DNA of 64,000 nt from Novosphingobium sp. PhB57. GTDB taxonomy: Bacteria; Pseudomonadota; Alphaproteobacteria; Sphingomonadales; Sphingomonadaceae. The notes below the pieces were generated by a model. The model saw nothing but the letters and a program-made list of their open reading frames with translations, had not been told where the DNA came from and did not search any database. Shown piece by piece: positions 1-7,534 of this stretch. The position numbers and the translations under genes are program-made. The first letter of the stretch is position 1. Every line of letters starts with the position of its first letter. Where the stretch lies: contig NZ_SMBO01000002.1 in the NCBI RefSeq assembly GCF_004342985.1, positions 310,001-374,000 of the forward strand, written 5' to 3'.

Positions 1-2
1 TC

Positions 3-1064
3 ACCAAGGCGAGCGTCGGCACGATCCAGCGGCAGGTCCTGGCGCTGGACAGCCAGGGCGCGGCGCAGTTCTTCGGCGAGCCGGCGCTGGAAATCGCCGA
101 CTTCATCCGCTGCGACGACAAGGGGCGCGGCTTCATCAACGTGCTCGCCGCCGACAAGCTGATGCGCAGCCCCAAGCTCTACGCCACCTTCCTGCTATGG
201 CTGTTGTCCGAGCTGTTCGAAGTGCTGCCCGAAGTGGGCGATCCCGAAAAGCCCCGGCTGGTGTTCTTCTTCGACGAGGCCCACCTGCTGTTCGACGATG
301 CGCCCAAGGCGCTTCAGGACAAAGTGGAGCAAGTGGTGCGCCTCGTCCGTTCGAAGGGCGTGGGCGTCTACTTCGTGACGCAGAATCCCATCGACATTCC
401 CGAGGACATTGCCGGACAGCTCGGCAACCGCGTGCAACATGCGCTGCGGGCCTTCACCCCGCGCGACAAGCGGGCGATCAAGGCGGCGGCCGATACGTTC
501 CGCATCAATCCCGCGCTCGACGTCGAAACGGCGATCACCGAGCTGAAAGTGGGCGAGGCGCTGGTCTCCACGCTCGACGAGGAAGGCGCCCCCACCGTGG
601 TCCAGCGCACGCTGATCGCGCCGCCACGCTCGCGACTGGGGCCGATCGAGCCCAAGGAGCGGGCGATCATCCAGTCGATCAGTCCTTTCGAGGGCAAGTA
701 CGACAGCCCCGTAAACCGCGAAAGCGCCGAGGAAGTGCTTGCCGCCAAGGCCGCCGATGCTGCGGCGACGGCCCAGGAAGTGGCGGAAAAGGGCAAGGAG
801 GAAGTCGGCCGGCAGGAGCGCAAGAACCCCAGCCTGTGGGGCGGGCTGGGCGGCAAGGTCGCCAAGGCGGCGGCCGGCGCGGCGGCTGCCAGCGCGGGGT
901 CGATCCTGGCGCAGTCGATGCAGGGCAAGAAGAGCCGCGCGGATCCCAAGGCCTCGGCCGCCAGCGCGGCCGCCGGCACCGTGGGCGACGCCTTCGGCAA
1001 GGCCATCGGCTTTCCGGGGCTGGGCCGCTTCGCCCGCAACCTTATCGGGGGCCTGATGCGCTGA
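3..1064 (+). CDS. HerA-like helicase/ATPase (DUF853 family), 3' part
   Basis: The open frame runs in from the left edge, so the N-terminus with the Walker A motif lies outside the window. A GTG at 141 is internal to the frame and not a convincing start. The visible part contains a Walker B-like stretch ([17 protein letters not shown]) followed by a segment with [16 protein letters not shown], typical of the HerA/YjgR (DUF853) ATPases of the FtsK-HerA superfamily. The last third is a low-complexity Ala/Lys/Gly linker and a short Gly-rich tail ending in GLMR, also usual for this family. The role is probably ATP-driven DNA or protein translocation; the exact substrate is not known for this family. 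The next gene begins 4 bp after the stop, so the two may share a transcript. Confidence 0.85.
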   Translation, partial: TKASVGTIQRQVLALDSQGAAQFFGEPALEIADFIRCDDKGRGFINVLAADKLMRSPKLYATFLLWLLSELFEVLPEVGDPEKPRLVFFFDEAHLLFDDAPKALQDKVEQVVRLVRSKGVGVYFVTQNPIDIPEDIAGQLGNRVQHALRAFTPRDKRAIKAAADTFRINPALDVETAITELKVGEALVSTLDEEGAPTVVQRTLIAPPRSRLGPIEPKERAIIQSISPFEGKYDSPVNRESAEEVLAAKAADAAATAQEVAEKGKEEVGRQERKNPSLWGGLGGKVAKAAAGAAAASAGSILAQSMQGKKSRADPKASAASAAAGTVGDAFGKAIGFPGLGRFARNLIGGLMR

Positions 1065-1068
1065 CCCG

Positions 1069-3753
1069 ATGAGGGTCGGTCTCCGCCCGGTCGTGTTTGC
1101 CGCGCTGCTGGCAGCGTCCGGGGCGGCGCGCGCGCAGGATGCGGCATCGGGGCCGGTCGCGGAAGCGTCCGGCATCCTCGTCTCGGCGGAAAGACCGGAC
1201 CTTCCCTTCGGCCGCCTCGACGATTCCGTCAGGCCCCTGGCCTATCGGCTGGACATGACGCTCGATCCCGCGAAGCCGCGGTTTTCCGGCCATGTCGAGA
1301 TCGACCTGACATTGGCCGCCGGAACCTCGCGGATCTATCTTCATGGCCGCGATCTCGATGTCACGCGTGCGGAAGCGCGGATCGGCGCGCGCGGTGTCTC
1401 GGCGCACTGGCGTCAGCTCGATGCGAACGGGCTGGCCGAAGTGCGTTTCGACGAGCCGCTGCCCCCCGGCCGGCTCACGCTTTCCTTCGACTATTCGGCG
1501 GCGTTCGGTCAGGGCCCCGCCGGTCTGTTCCGGGTGGAAGTGGAAGGCGCGTGGTATGCCTGGAGCCAGTTCCAGTCGATCGACGCGCGCGCCGTATTTC
1601 CCGGTTTCGACCAACCGGGCTTCAAGACGCCTTTCGCCGTCACCTTGCGCACCCCGCCGGGCCTCATGGCGATCAGCAATGGCCTGGAAGTGGGTACCGC
1701 GGCGATCGAGAATGGCCTGGCCGTTCACCGCTTCGCCCCCGGCCCGCCGCTGCCGACCTACCTGGTGGCGATCATGGCCGGGCCGTTCGCCAGCGTGTCC
1801 GGCGAAGTGCCGCCTTCGCCCCAGCGGGCAGAACCCTTGCCGCTGCGGATCGTCTCCACCCGCCAGAACGCGGCGAACCTCGCCTTCGCGCTGGAGGGCA
1901 GCAAGCGCATCGTCACCCTGCTGGAGGACTATTTCGGAGAGCGCTTTCCCTTCCCGAAGCTCGACCAGGTGACCAGCCCGATCCTGCCCGGCGCCATGGA
2001 GAACCCCGGCGCCGACCTCTACCGCGACGACATCCTTGTCATGGACGAGAACGCGCCGGTGGAGCAGCAGCGCCAGTTCGGCATGATCGTGGCGCACGAA
2101 CTCGGCCACCAGTGGTTCGGCGATCTCGTCACGCCGGACTGGTGGGACGATCTCTGGCTCAACGAGAGCTTCGCCAACTGGATCGGCTACCGCGTGGGCG
2201 AGCAGTGGCGGCCGGACCTTGGCATTGCGGGCGATGCACTGGGCACCGGGTATCAGGCGATGGACATCGACGGCCTGCTCGCCGGCAGGCCGATCCGCCA
2301 GCCCATCGAAACCAGCGAACGGATCGATTCCGCTTTCGATTCGATCACTTACGGGAAAGGCGGTCATGTCGTGGGCATGATTGCGCAGTGGCTGGGAGAG
2401 GAGCGCTTCCGCCAGGGTGTGCGCCGCTACATCGACGCCCACCGGCAGGGTAGCGCCACCAGCGCCGATTTCTTTGCCGCCCTGGCCGACGTGGCCGGAG
2501 ACCCTCGCCTGGTGCCGGCCATGCGCAGTTTCGTGGAGCAGCAGGGCGTGCCGCTGCTCGCCATGCGCCAGGCCGGGGACCGGGTCACGGTGACGCAGCT
2601 TCGTTATACCACGGCCGGTGTGGCGCCGCCCGAGGCGCGCTGGACGATCCCGCTCTGCTTTCACCGCGGGCCGCAGCGCCTGTGCACGATCATGGACCAG
2701 GGCACGCAGGCCTTCTCGGTGCCCGGAGAAGGGCCGGTGTTCCCCAATGCCGGAGGCAGCGGCTACTATCGCTTCGAACTCACCGCCAACCACTGGAAGG
2801 CGCTGATCGCCGAGGCCGACCGCCTGCCCGGCGGCGAGGCCCTGGCGCTTGTCGATTCGCTCGATGCCTCGATCCGGGCCGGGCGCGGCAACGTGGCGGA
2901 AATGGCGGGGCTGGCCCGCAAGCTGATCCGCCATCCGGACCCTCACGCCGCCGATGCGCCGGACAAGGCACTGGCCCGCTACATGATGGAAGGCTTCGTC
3001 GGCACTCCGGCGCGGCGCAGCTTCGGTCTCTTGCGCGAGCGACTCTATGCGCCGCTGCTCAAGGAACTCGGCTTCGACCCTCGCCTCGGGGTCTATGCCC
3101 ATGAGGCGCCGGCGCGGACCCAGCGCCGCGTGCAAGTGGTGGCCGCCCTGCTCAACACCGGGCGCGGCGCGCGCCTGCGCGACCAGCTCGCCGATGCCAT
3201 GGCGGCCTATCTGGCCGGGGACCATGCCGCGCTCGACCCTGCCTGGCTGGACCATGCGCTCGATCTCTACCTCTATCGGCGGCCTGCCGAAGCGGCGCGG
3301 GATCTGGTCGACCGGGCGCTCGCCTCGGAGGACCCGGTGTTCCGGCCCGCGGCGCTGGCGGCCGCCTCCCGCACCGGAGATGCCAGGCTCGCGGCCTGGC
3401 TGCTCGCCATGGACGACCCGCGTCTGCGTGAAAGCGAAAGACGCGACCTGCTGGACGGCGTGATGGCGCGCAGCGCCACGCGCGAACTGGGTTACGATTG
3501 GGCGCTCGCGCATCTGGACGGGCTGCTGGACGGCAGCGATGGGCCGTTCCTGGTCCGGCGCCTGCCGCAGATGCTCGGGCGGTTCTGCTCGGTGGATAAG
3601 GCCACCCGGATCGCGCGCGACTTCAAGGCGCGGTTGGCGGGAACGCCCGGAGCCCTCGAACTCGACCGCGCTATCGAGCGCGTGCGCAATTGCGGGTTGC
3701 TCGACGACATGCTGGGCGCTCAGATCGACGCCGAGTTCGCCAAGCTGAAATGA
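1069..3753 (+). CDS. Exported M1-family zinc aminopeptidase
   Basis: An 894-residue zinc metallopeptidase expected to remove N-terminal residues from peptides. Residues 1-22 form a Sec signal peptide ending in ARA before QD, so it is probably periplasmic. The exopeptidase motif GAMEN is at 308-312, the zinc motif HELGH at 343-347, and the third zinc ligand Glu366 lies in NESFANW, the M1 arrangement HExxH-x18-E. A long helical C-terminal ERAP1-like domain (about 580-894) matches PepN-size proteins. The gene starts 4 bp after the HerA-like stop codon. It is a different type from the shorter LTA4-hydrolase-like M1 enzyme at 61367-63310. Substrate preference cannot be read from the sequence. Confidence 0.93.
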   Translation: MRVGLRPVVFAALLAASGAARAQDAASGPVAEASGILVSAERPDLPFGRLDDSVRPLAYRLDMTLDPAKPRFSGHVEIDLTLAAGTSRIYLHGRDLDVTRAEARIGARGVSAHWRQLDANGLAEVRFDEPLPPGRLTLSFDYSAAFGQGPAGLFRVEVEGAWYAWSQFQSIDARAVFPGFDQPGFKTPFAVTLRTPPGLMAISNGLEVGTAAIENGLAVHRFAPGPPLPTYLVAIMAGPFASVSGEVPPSPQRAEPLPLRIVSTRQNAANLAFALEGSKRIVTLLEDYFGERFPFPKLDQVTSPILPGAMENPGADLYRDDILVMDENAPVEQQRQFGMIVAHELGHQWFGDLVTPDWWDDLWLNESFANWIGYRVGEQWRPDLGIAGDALGTGYQAMDIDGLLAGRPIRQPIETSERIDSAFDSITYGKGGHVVGMIAQWLGEERFRQGVRRYIDAHRQGSATSADFFAALADVAGDPRLVPAMRSFVEQQGVPLLAMRQAGDRVTVTQLRYTTAGVAPPEARWTIPLCFHRGPQRLCTIMDQGTQAFSVPGEGPVFPNAGGSGYYRFELTANHWKALIAEADRLPGGEALALVDSLDASIRAGRGNVAEMAGLARKLIRHPDPHAADAPDKALARYMMEGFVGTPARRSFGLLRERLYAPLLKELGFDPRLGVYAHEAPARTQRRVQVVAALLNTGRGARLRDQLADAMAAYLAGDHAALDPAWLDHALDLYLYRRPAEAARDLVDRALASEDPVFRPAALAAASRTGDARLAAWLLAMDDPRLRESERRDLLDGVMARSATRELGYDWALAHLDGLLDGSDGPFLVRRLPQMLGRFCSVDKATRIARDFKARLAGTPGALELDRAIERVRNCGLLDDMLGAQIDAEFAKLK

Positions 3754-3804
3754 CGGCCTGAAGCGCCGTCCGCTGTCTGGAATTAACCGCCTGCGCCGCG
3801 AACG

Positions 3805-5235
3805 TCAGCCCAGAGGCAGCTCCAGCCGGGCGTTCAGGCCCTCGACGGCGCCGCTTGCCGAGAGCCGGTTGGACAGAACCAAGGCGCCGCCGTGCTGGTC
3901 GGCAATGGCGCGGGCGAGCGCGAGGCCGAGCCCGGCGCCGCCCGTGGCGCTGTTGCGCGAGGGGTCGCCGCGGGTGAAGGGGTTCATCATGTCCGCGATC
4001 GCATCGTCGGGAATGCCGGGGCCATCGTCCTCGATCAGGATGACGGCGCGGCCCTCCGCGCGGGAGAGCGAGACGCGGGCGCGTTCGCCGTAGCGCAGCG
4101 CATTGCCGATGAGGTTGCGCAAGGCGCGGCGGATCCAGGTGGGGCGCAGTTCCAGCGCCATCCGCGCGGTGTCGCCCACTTCGACCGGCTCGCCCATGTC
4201 CTCGTATTCCTCGATCACCGAGAACATCAGCGCGGAGAGTTCGGTGCGTTCGAGCGGATCGCTGGGTCGGCCGACGCGGGCGAGGGACAGGATGTCGTCC
4301 AGGGTGTGGACGATGTCCTCGATAGTGGCTGCCATGCGGCCGCGCTCGACATCGTCCGTCACCGATTCGATGCGGACGCGCAGTGCCGCCAGCGGGGTCT
4401 TGAGATCGTGGCCGATGGCGCCCAGCATGACGTTCTTCTCGTCCAGCAGGGCGGCGATGCGCGATTCCATGGCGTTGTGGGCGATGATGAGGCGCTGCAT
4501 GTCCTCCGGCCCGGAAGGGGCCAACTGGCCCTCCACGTCCTGCGTGGCGGCGAAGCGTTCGAGGCGGCGCGTCAGGGCGGCGAGCGGCCGGGTGATGCGG
4601 CGCAGGATCAGCGCCACGGCGGCCATGACGACGATGTAGATGATGATCGTCTGGACCAGCACCGGCGTCAGCAGGACGTTTTCCGGCCTCGGCGCGCGCA
4701 CCCGCGAGATGATCCAGCTGCCGTTTTCTTCCGTGCGCACGCCGACCACCAGCAGGTTGGCCCGCATGATGCGGTCGGTTTCCTCACGCGCGAGGCCGTA
4801 ATTGGCGGCGCGATCCAGCGCGTTGCGGCGGGCGACGCGGTCGCGGCCGACGTCGCGGTGGACCACGACGATGTCGCGCACCGGGAATTCCTGGTCGGCC
4901 AGGATCTTGGCCAGGCCCACTTCCGCTTCCCGGTCGCGCGTTTCTCCGGGACCGGCGGGGGAGCGGGTGCTGTATTCGAGGTGATAGCCCTTGGGCGGCG
5001 GGCCGGAGAGCGGCACGCGCGGCCCGTCATGCCGGCGCGACAGCGCGCGGGGGCCGCGCGTTTCCATGATGAGGCGGAACGCGGAGGCATTGAGCATGCT
5101 CGCCTCGTAGCCCTCGCGCTGGGCGCGATAGACCAGGAACGCGCCCAGGCCCTGCACGAGCATCAGCGCGACGGCCACTGCCAGCAGCATCTGGCCCATC
5201 AGGCTATGGGGACGCGGCATCTTCAGGCTCGACAT
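3805..5235 (-). CDS. Two-component sensor histidine kinase, membrane-bound
   Basis: A 476-residue class I histidine kinase. A first membrane segment at about 13-36, a periplasmic region of about 150 residues, a second membrane segment at about 187-211 and a HAMP linker precede the dimerisation helix IGHDLKTPLAALR with phospho-accepting His276. The ATP-binding domain has the N box NLIGNALRYG (374-383), G1 DDGPGIP (403-409) and G2 GGAGLGLAL (432-440). The start chosen is ATG 5235, 14 bp downstream of the response regulator stop; a second in-frame ATG at 5220 is possible. The kinase and the regulator at 5250-5984 form a cognate pair by adjacency. The periplasmic sensor region has no fold I recognise, so the signal is unknown. 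Confidence 0.93.
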   Translation of the reverse strand: MSSLKMPRPHSLMGQMLLAVAVALMLVQGLGAFLVYRAQREGYEASMLNASAFRLIMETRGPRALSRRHDGPRVPLSGPPPKGYHLEYSTRSPAGPGETRDREAEVGLAKILADQEFPVRDIVVVHRDVGRDRVARRNALDRAANYGLAREETDRIMRANLLVVGVRTEENGSWIISRVRAPRPENVLLTPVLVQTIIIYIVVMAAVALILRRITRPLAALTRRLERFAATQDVEGQLAPSGPEDMQRLIIAHNAMESRIAALLDEKNVMLGAIGHDLKTPLAALRVRIESVTDDVERGRMAATIEDIVHTLDDILSLARVGRPSDPLERTELSALMFSVIEEYEDMGEPVEVGDTARMALELRPTWIRRALRNLIGNALRYGERARVSLSRAEGRAVILIEDDGPGIPDDAIADMMNPFTRGDPSRNSATGGAGLGLALARAIADQHGGALVLSNRLSASGAVEGLNARLELPLG

Positions 5236-5249
5236 CTTGCGGGTTCCGC

Positions 5250-5984
5250 TCAGTCCGCGTCCAGCGGCACGCGCCGGACGTCCGTGGCCAGCATGTAGCC
5301 GCCGCCCCACACGGTCTGGATCAGCTGCGGGTTGCGCGAATCGACCTCGATCTTGCGGCGCAGGCGGCTGACCTGGTTGTCCACCGCGCGGTCGAACAGA
5401 TGCGCTTCGCGGCCCTGCACCATGTCGAGCAGCCGGTCGCGGTTGAGCACCTGGCGCGGGTGTTCGAGGAAGGCCATGAGCAGGCGGAATTCGACCGAGG
5501 AAATCGGCACGGTCGCGCCTTCGGCATCGGAAAGGCGGCGCTTGAGCGGATCGAGCAGCCAGCCTTCGAAAGCGAAGGCCTCGTTCTCCGGCGCCTGCGC
5601 AGGCATGCGGGCGGCGCGGCGCAGGACGGAGCGGATGCGGGCGACCAGTTCGCGGGGCTCGAAAGGCTTCACGACGTAATCGTCGGCGCCGATCTCCAGC
5701 CCGACGATCCGGTCGGTCGCCTCGCCGCGCGCGGTGAGGAAGATCACCGGAATGTCCTGCGCTTCCACGAAGTGGCGGCAGAGCGAGAGGCCGTCCTCGC
5801 CCGGCATCATGATGTCGAGCAGGACGAGATCGGGCCTGTCGTCGCGCAGCTTGCTGCGGGCTTCGGCTGCACTCGTGGCCGGGGTGACGGCAAACCCCTG
5901 GCGCGACAGGTAGTCGGCCAGGGGCTCGCGGAGTGCAGCTTCGTCGTCGACCAGCAGGATGCGGGCGGGCGAGATGTCGTTCAT
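5250..5984 (-). CDS. OmpR/PhoB-family response regulator
   Basis: A 244-residue regulator. The receiver domain (about 7-120) shows the acidic pocket Asp13/Asp14, phospho-acceptor Asp57 in LLDIMMPGEDG, switch Thr84 and Lys106 in VKPFEPREL. The C-terminal half is a winged-helix DNA-binding domain (VEFRLLMAFLEHPRQVLNR, then DRAVDNQVSRLRRK), the OmpR/PhoB signature. The ATG at 5984 is preceded by AAAAGGATTGG, a good ribosome binding site. The larger open frame extending upstream overlaps the EF-hand gene and is not needed. It is 41 bp downstream of the EF-hand gene and 14 bp upstream of the kinase gene, so all three are probably co-transcribed. Helically phased repeats upstream of the unit (6961-7009) are candidate autoregulatory sites. 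Confidence 0.93.
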   Translation of the reverse strand: MNDISPARILLVDDEAALREPLADYLSRQGFAVTPATSAAEARSKLRDDRPDLVLLDIMMPGEDGLSLCRHFVEAQDIPVIFLTARGEATDRIVGLEIGADDYVVKPFEPRELVARIRSVLRRAARMPAQAPENEAFAFEGWLLDPLKRRLSDAEGATVPISSVEFRLLMAFLEHPRQVLNRDRLLDMVQGREAHLFDRAVDNQVSRLRRKIEVDSRNPQLIQTVWGGGYMLATDVRRVPLDAD

Positions 5985-6025
5985 TCCAATCCTTTTCCGT
6001 CCGGTCGCGCGGGCGGGGTCTCGGG

Positions 6026-6853
6026 TTACTTCGTCGCGGGTGCAGGGGCCGGGGGCGGCGGCGGGGTATCGCCCCGGCCGCGCCGGGCCTCCCCACGCTC
6101 GCCCTTGCGGGCCTGCCACTCGGCACGCATCTTGTCATGCGCGGCACGGCGTTCCTCGGGGGTGACCTTGCCGTCCTTGTTGGTGTCCGCGGCATCGAAG
6201 CGCTGGAGGGCGGCTGCGACGAATTCGGCGCGGGTCACGGAGCGATCGCCATCGGCGTCCGCCTTGCCGAAGCCCATCATCGGACCCTTCATGCCGCCGC
6301 GCGGACCGTCGTGGCGGCCATGGCGATCCTTTCCAGGGCGCCCCGTGGGGCCGGCCATGTCGGGGGCACCGGGAGGCGGCGGCATTGCGCCTTCCGCGCC
6401 GGGGGGCGGTGGGGGCATGTCGGCCAGTCGGTCACCATGGGGTCGGTCACCATGGGGCCGGTCACCATCGGGCCGGTCGCCATCGGGTCGGTCGCCATCG
6501 GGTCGGTCGCCGTCACCGCGCGGTCCGCGATCGGCCATGAATTCGGCCTTGGAGATCGATCCGTCCTTGTTGGTGTCGAGACGGTCGAACGCGGCTTCGC
6601 GCATCTGCTGGCGGCGGGCCTCGCGGTCTGCGCGGTCGAGCTTGCCGTCCTTGTTCACGTCGAGACGCGCGAACATTTCCTCCGCCCGGCTCTGGGCTTC
6701 GGCGCGCGTTTCGGTGCGCGTTTCGGGACGGTCGCGCTGCGGACCGGCAGGAGATTGGGCAGGAGATTGGGCCGGAGATTGGGCACAGGCCACCCCGGCA
6801 ACGGCCAGCGCAGCGGCGGAGATGCCTACGGCGATCTTGCTGAAGCGGTTCAT
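6026..6853 (-). CDS. Exported EF-hand calcium-binding protein with pentapeptide repeats
   Basis: A 275-residue protein with a signal peptide (cleavage probably after ACA, residue 24). Four EF-hand loops can be read: 65-76 (DVNKDGKLDRAD), 93-104 (DTNKDGSISKAE), 199-210 (DADGDRSVTRAE) and 223-234 (DTNKDGKVTPEE). Between the second and third lies a repeat of DGDRP/HGDRP units (about 114-143) followed by Pro/Gly-rich sequence. A short AQSP triple repeat follows the signal peptide. It probably binds calcium in the periplasm; by position it may be the first gene of a unit with the two-component system downstream, and could buffer or report the signal. That link is inference. The repeat DNA is described separately. 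Confidence 0.88.
   Translation of the reverse strand: MNRFSKIAVGISAAALAVAGVACAQSPAQSPAQSPAGPQRDRPETRTETRAEAQSRAEEMFARLDVNKDGKLDRADREARRQQMREAAFDRLDTNKDGSISKAEFMADRGPRGDGDRPDGDRPDGDRPDGDRPHGDRPHGDRLADMPPPPPGAEGAMPPPPGAPDMAGPTGRPGKDRHGRHDGPRGGMKGPMMGFGKADADGDRSVTRAEFVAAALQRFDAADTNKDGKVTPEERRAAHDKMRAEWQARKGERGEARRGRGDTPPPPPAPAPATK
6428..6517 (-). repeat. 15-bp minisatellite inside the EF-hand gene
   Basis: Five near-identical 15-bp units plus a degenerate sixth encode DGDRP or HGDRP pentapeptides. On the + strand the units read TCGGTCACCATGGGG, twice exactly, followed by variants with C/T and A/G changes. Unit length is a multiple of three, so copy-number change would keep the frame. Confidence 0.9.
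6747..6782 (-). repeat. 12-bp triple tandem repeat in the EF-hand gene
   Basis: Three units of GCAGGAGATTGG (third unit GCCGGAGATTGG) on the + strand encode consecutive AQSP tetrapeptides just after the signal peptide. The unit is again a multiple of three. Confidence 0.9.
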
Positions 6854-6960
6854 CCTCTGGGCTCTCTTTCTTCGGGCGAATAGGGCGAAAGCCGGGGGAC
6901 GGGGAAGGGAGGGGGAAGAACAGCCCCGCGGCTTTCTGAGATCCCGTCTAACGACCGCTT

Positions 6961-7009
6961 GTCGCGCAGTTGTGCCGCCTTGCGGCTTTATTGTCGCCAA
7001 TTGTCACAG
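6961..7009 (-). promoter_or_regulatory. Phased ACAA repeats, candidate OmpR-type regulator site
   Basis: Read on the minus strand, ACAA cores occur in GACAATTGGC, GACAATAAAG, CACAACTGC and GCGACAAGCG, with spacings of 10, 21 and 11 bp, close to whole helical turns. Tandem half-sites at about one-turn spacing are typical of OmpR/PhoB-family regulators. The block lies about 110-155 bp upstream of the EF-hand start and downstream of the cupin gene. Assignment to the regulator encoded two genes on is inference. Confidence 0.4.
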
Positions 7010-7050
7010 GCTTGGCACTCTATTCATGCGGAGGCAAGCCTTGCGCCGTT

Positions 7051-7452
7051 TCATCGCGGCCGGTGCTGCGTTCCCATCCCCGCCGTCACGAACAGCGCCG
7101 TCGCCCGGCCGTCGACATCGGCGGTATGCCAGGCGCCGGGCGGGTTGATGGCATATTCGCCGGGCTGGAGCGACACGGTGCGCGCCGTGCCGTCCGCCAG
7201 TTCCTGGTGCAGCGTGATCGCCCCGCCCAGGCAGACCACGAGTTCGTCGCCGGCGGGGTGCATTTCCCAGCTGTCCCAGCTTTCGTCGAAATCGTACATC
7301 GAGACGAGGCGGCCCTCGGCCCCGTCGGCGGCACTCCGCTCGATATAGTCGGCGTACCATTCCATCCCGGTGAAAGCGGGCTGCGCCCTGGCCACCGCGC
7401 CGAGGCCGAGATGGACCGGATGGGTCCTGAGATCCTGCACTGCGTCCGTCAT
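7051..7452 (-). CDS. Cupin-domain protein
   Basis: A 133-residue single-domain cupin. The first cupin motif is present in altered form (EMHPAGDELVVCLGG), with one His and a Glu that could bind metal, and the second as INPPGAWHTADV. There is no signal peptide, so it is probably cytoplasmic. Such small cupins include metal-dependent isomerases and sugar- or acid-binding proteins; nothing here fixes the reaction. The ATG at 7452 has a very strong ribosome binding site, GGGAGGAG, 7 nt upstream, but that site forms the 3' arm of a perfect 10-bp hairpin (7460-7490), which may limit translation. The pepP-like gene ends 82 bp upstream on the same strand. Confidence 0.85.
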   Translation of the reverse strand: MTDAVQDLRTHPVHLGLGAVARAQPAFTGMEWYADYIERSAADGAEGRLVSMYDFDESWDSWEMHPAGDELVVCLGGAITLHQELADGTARTVSLQPGEYAINPPGAWHTADVDGRATALFVTAGMGTQHRPR

Positions 7453-7459
7453 CGGGCGA

Positions 7460-7490
7460 CTCCTCCCGGCCAGCCTGTTTCCGGGAGGAG
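7460..7490 (-). promoter_or_regulatory. Hairpin covering the cupin Shine-Dalgarno
   Basis: On the minus strand CTCCTCCCGG, an 11-nt loop, and CCGGGAGGAG form a perfect 10-bp stem. The 3' arm is the cupin ribosome binding site. It may act as a translational switch, or be a terminator for the upstream Xaa-Pro aminopeptidase, although no T-run follows. Confidence 0.55.
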
Positions 7491-7534
7491 GTTACGCCTG
7501 AGCCCGCAGGCTCACAACATCGGAAGCCGCGCGC

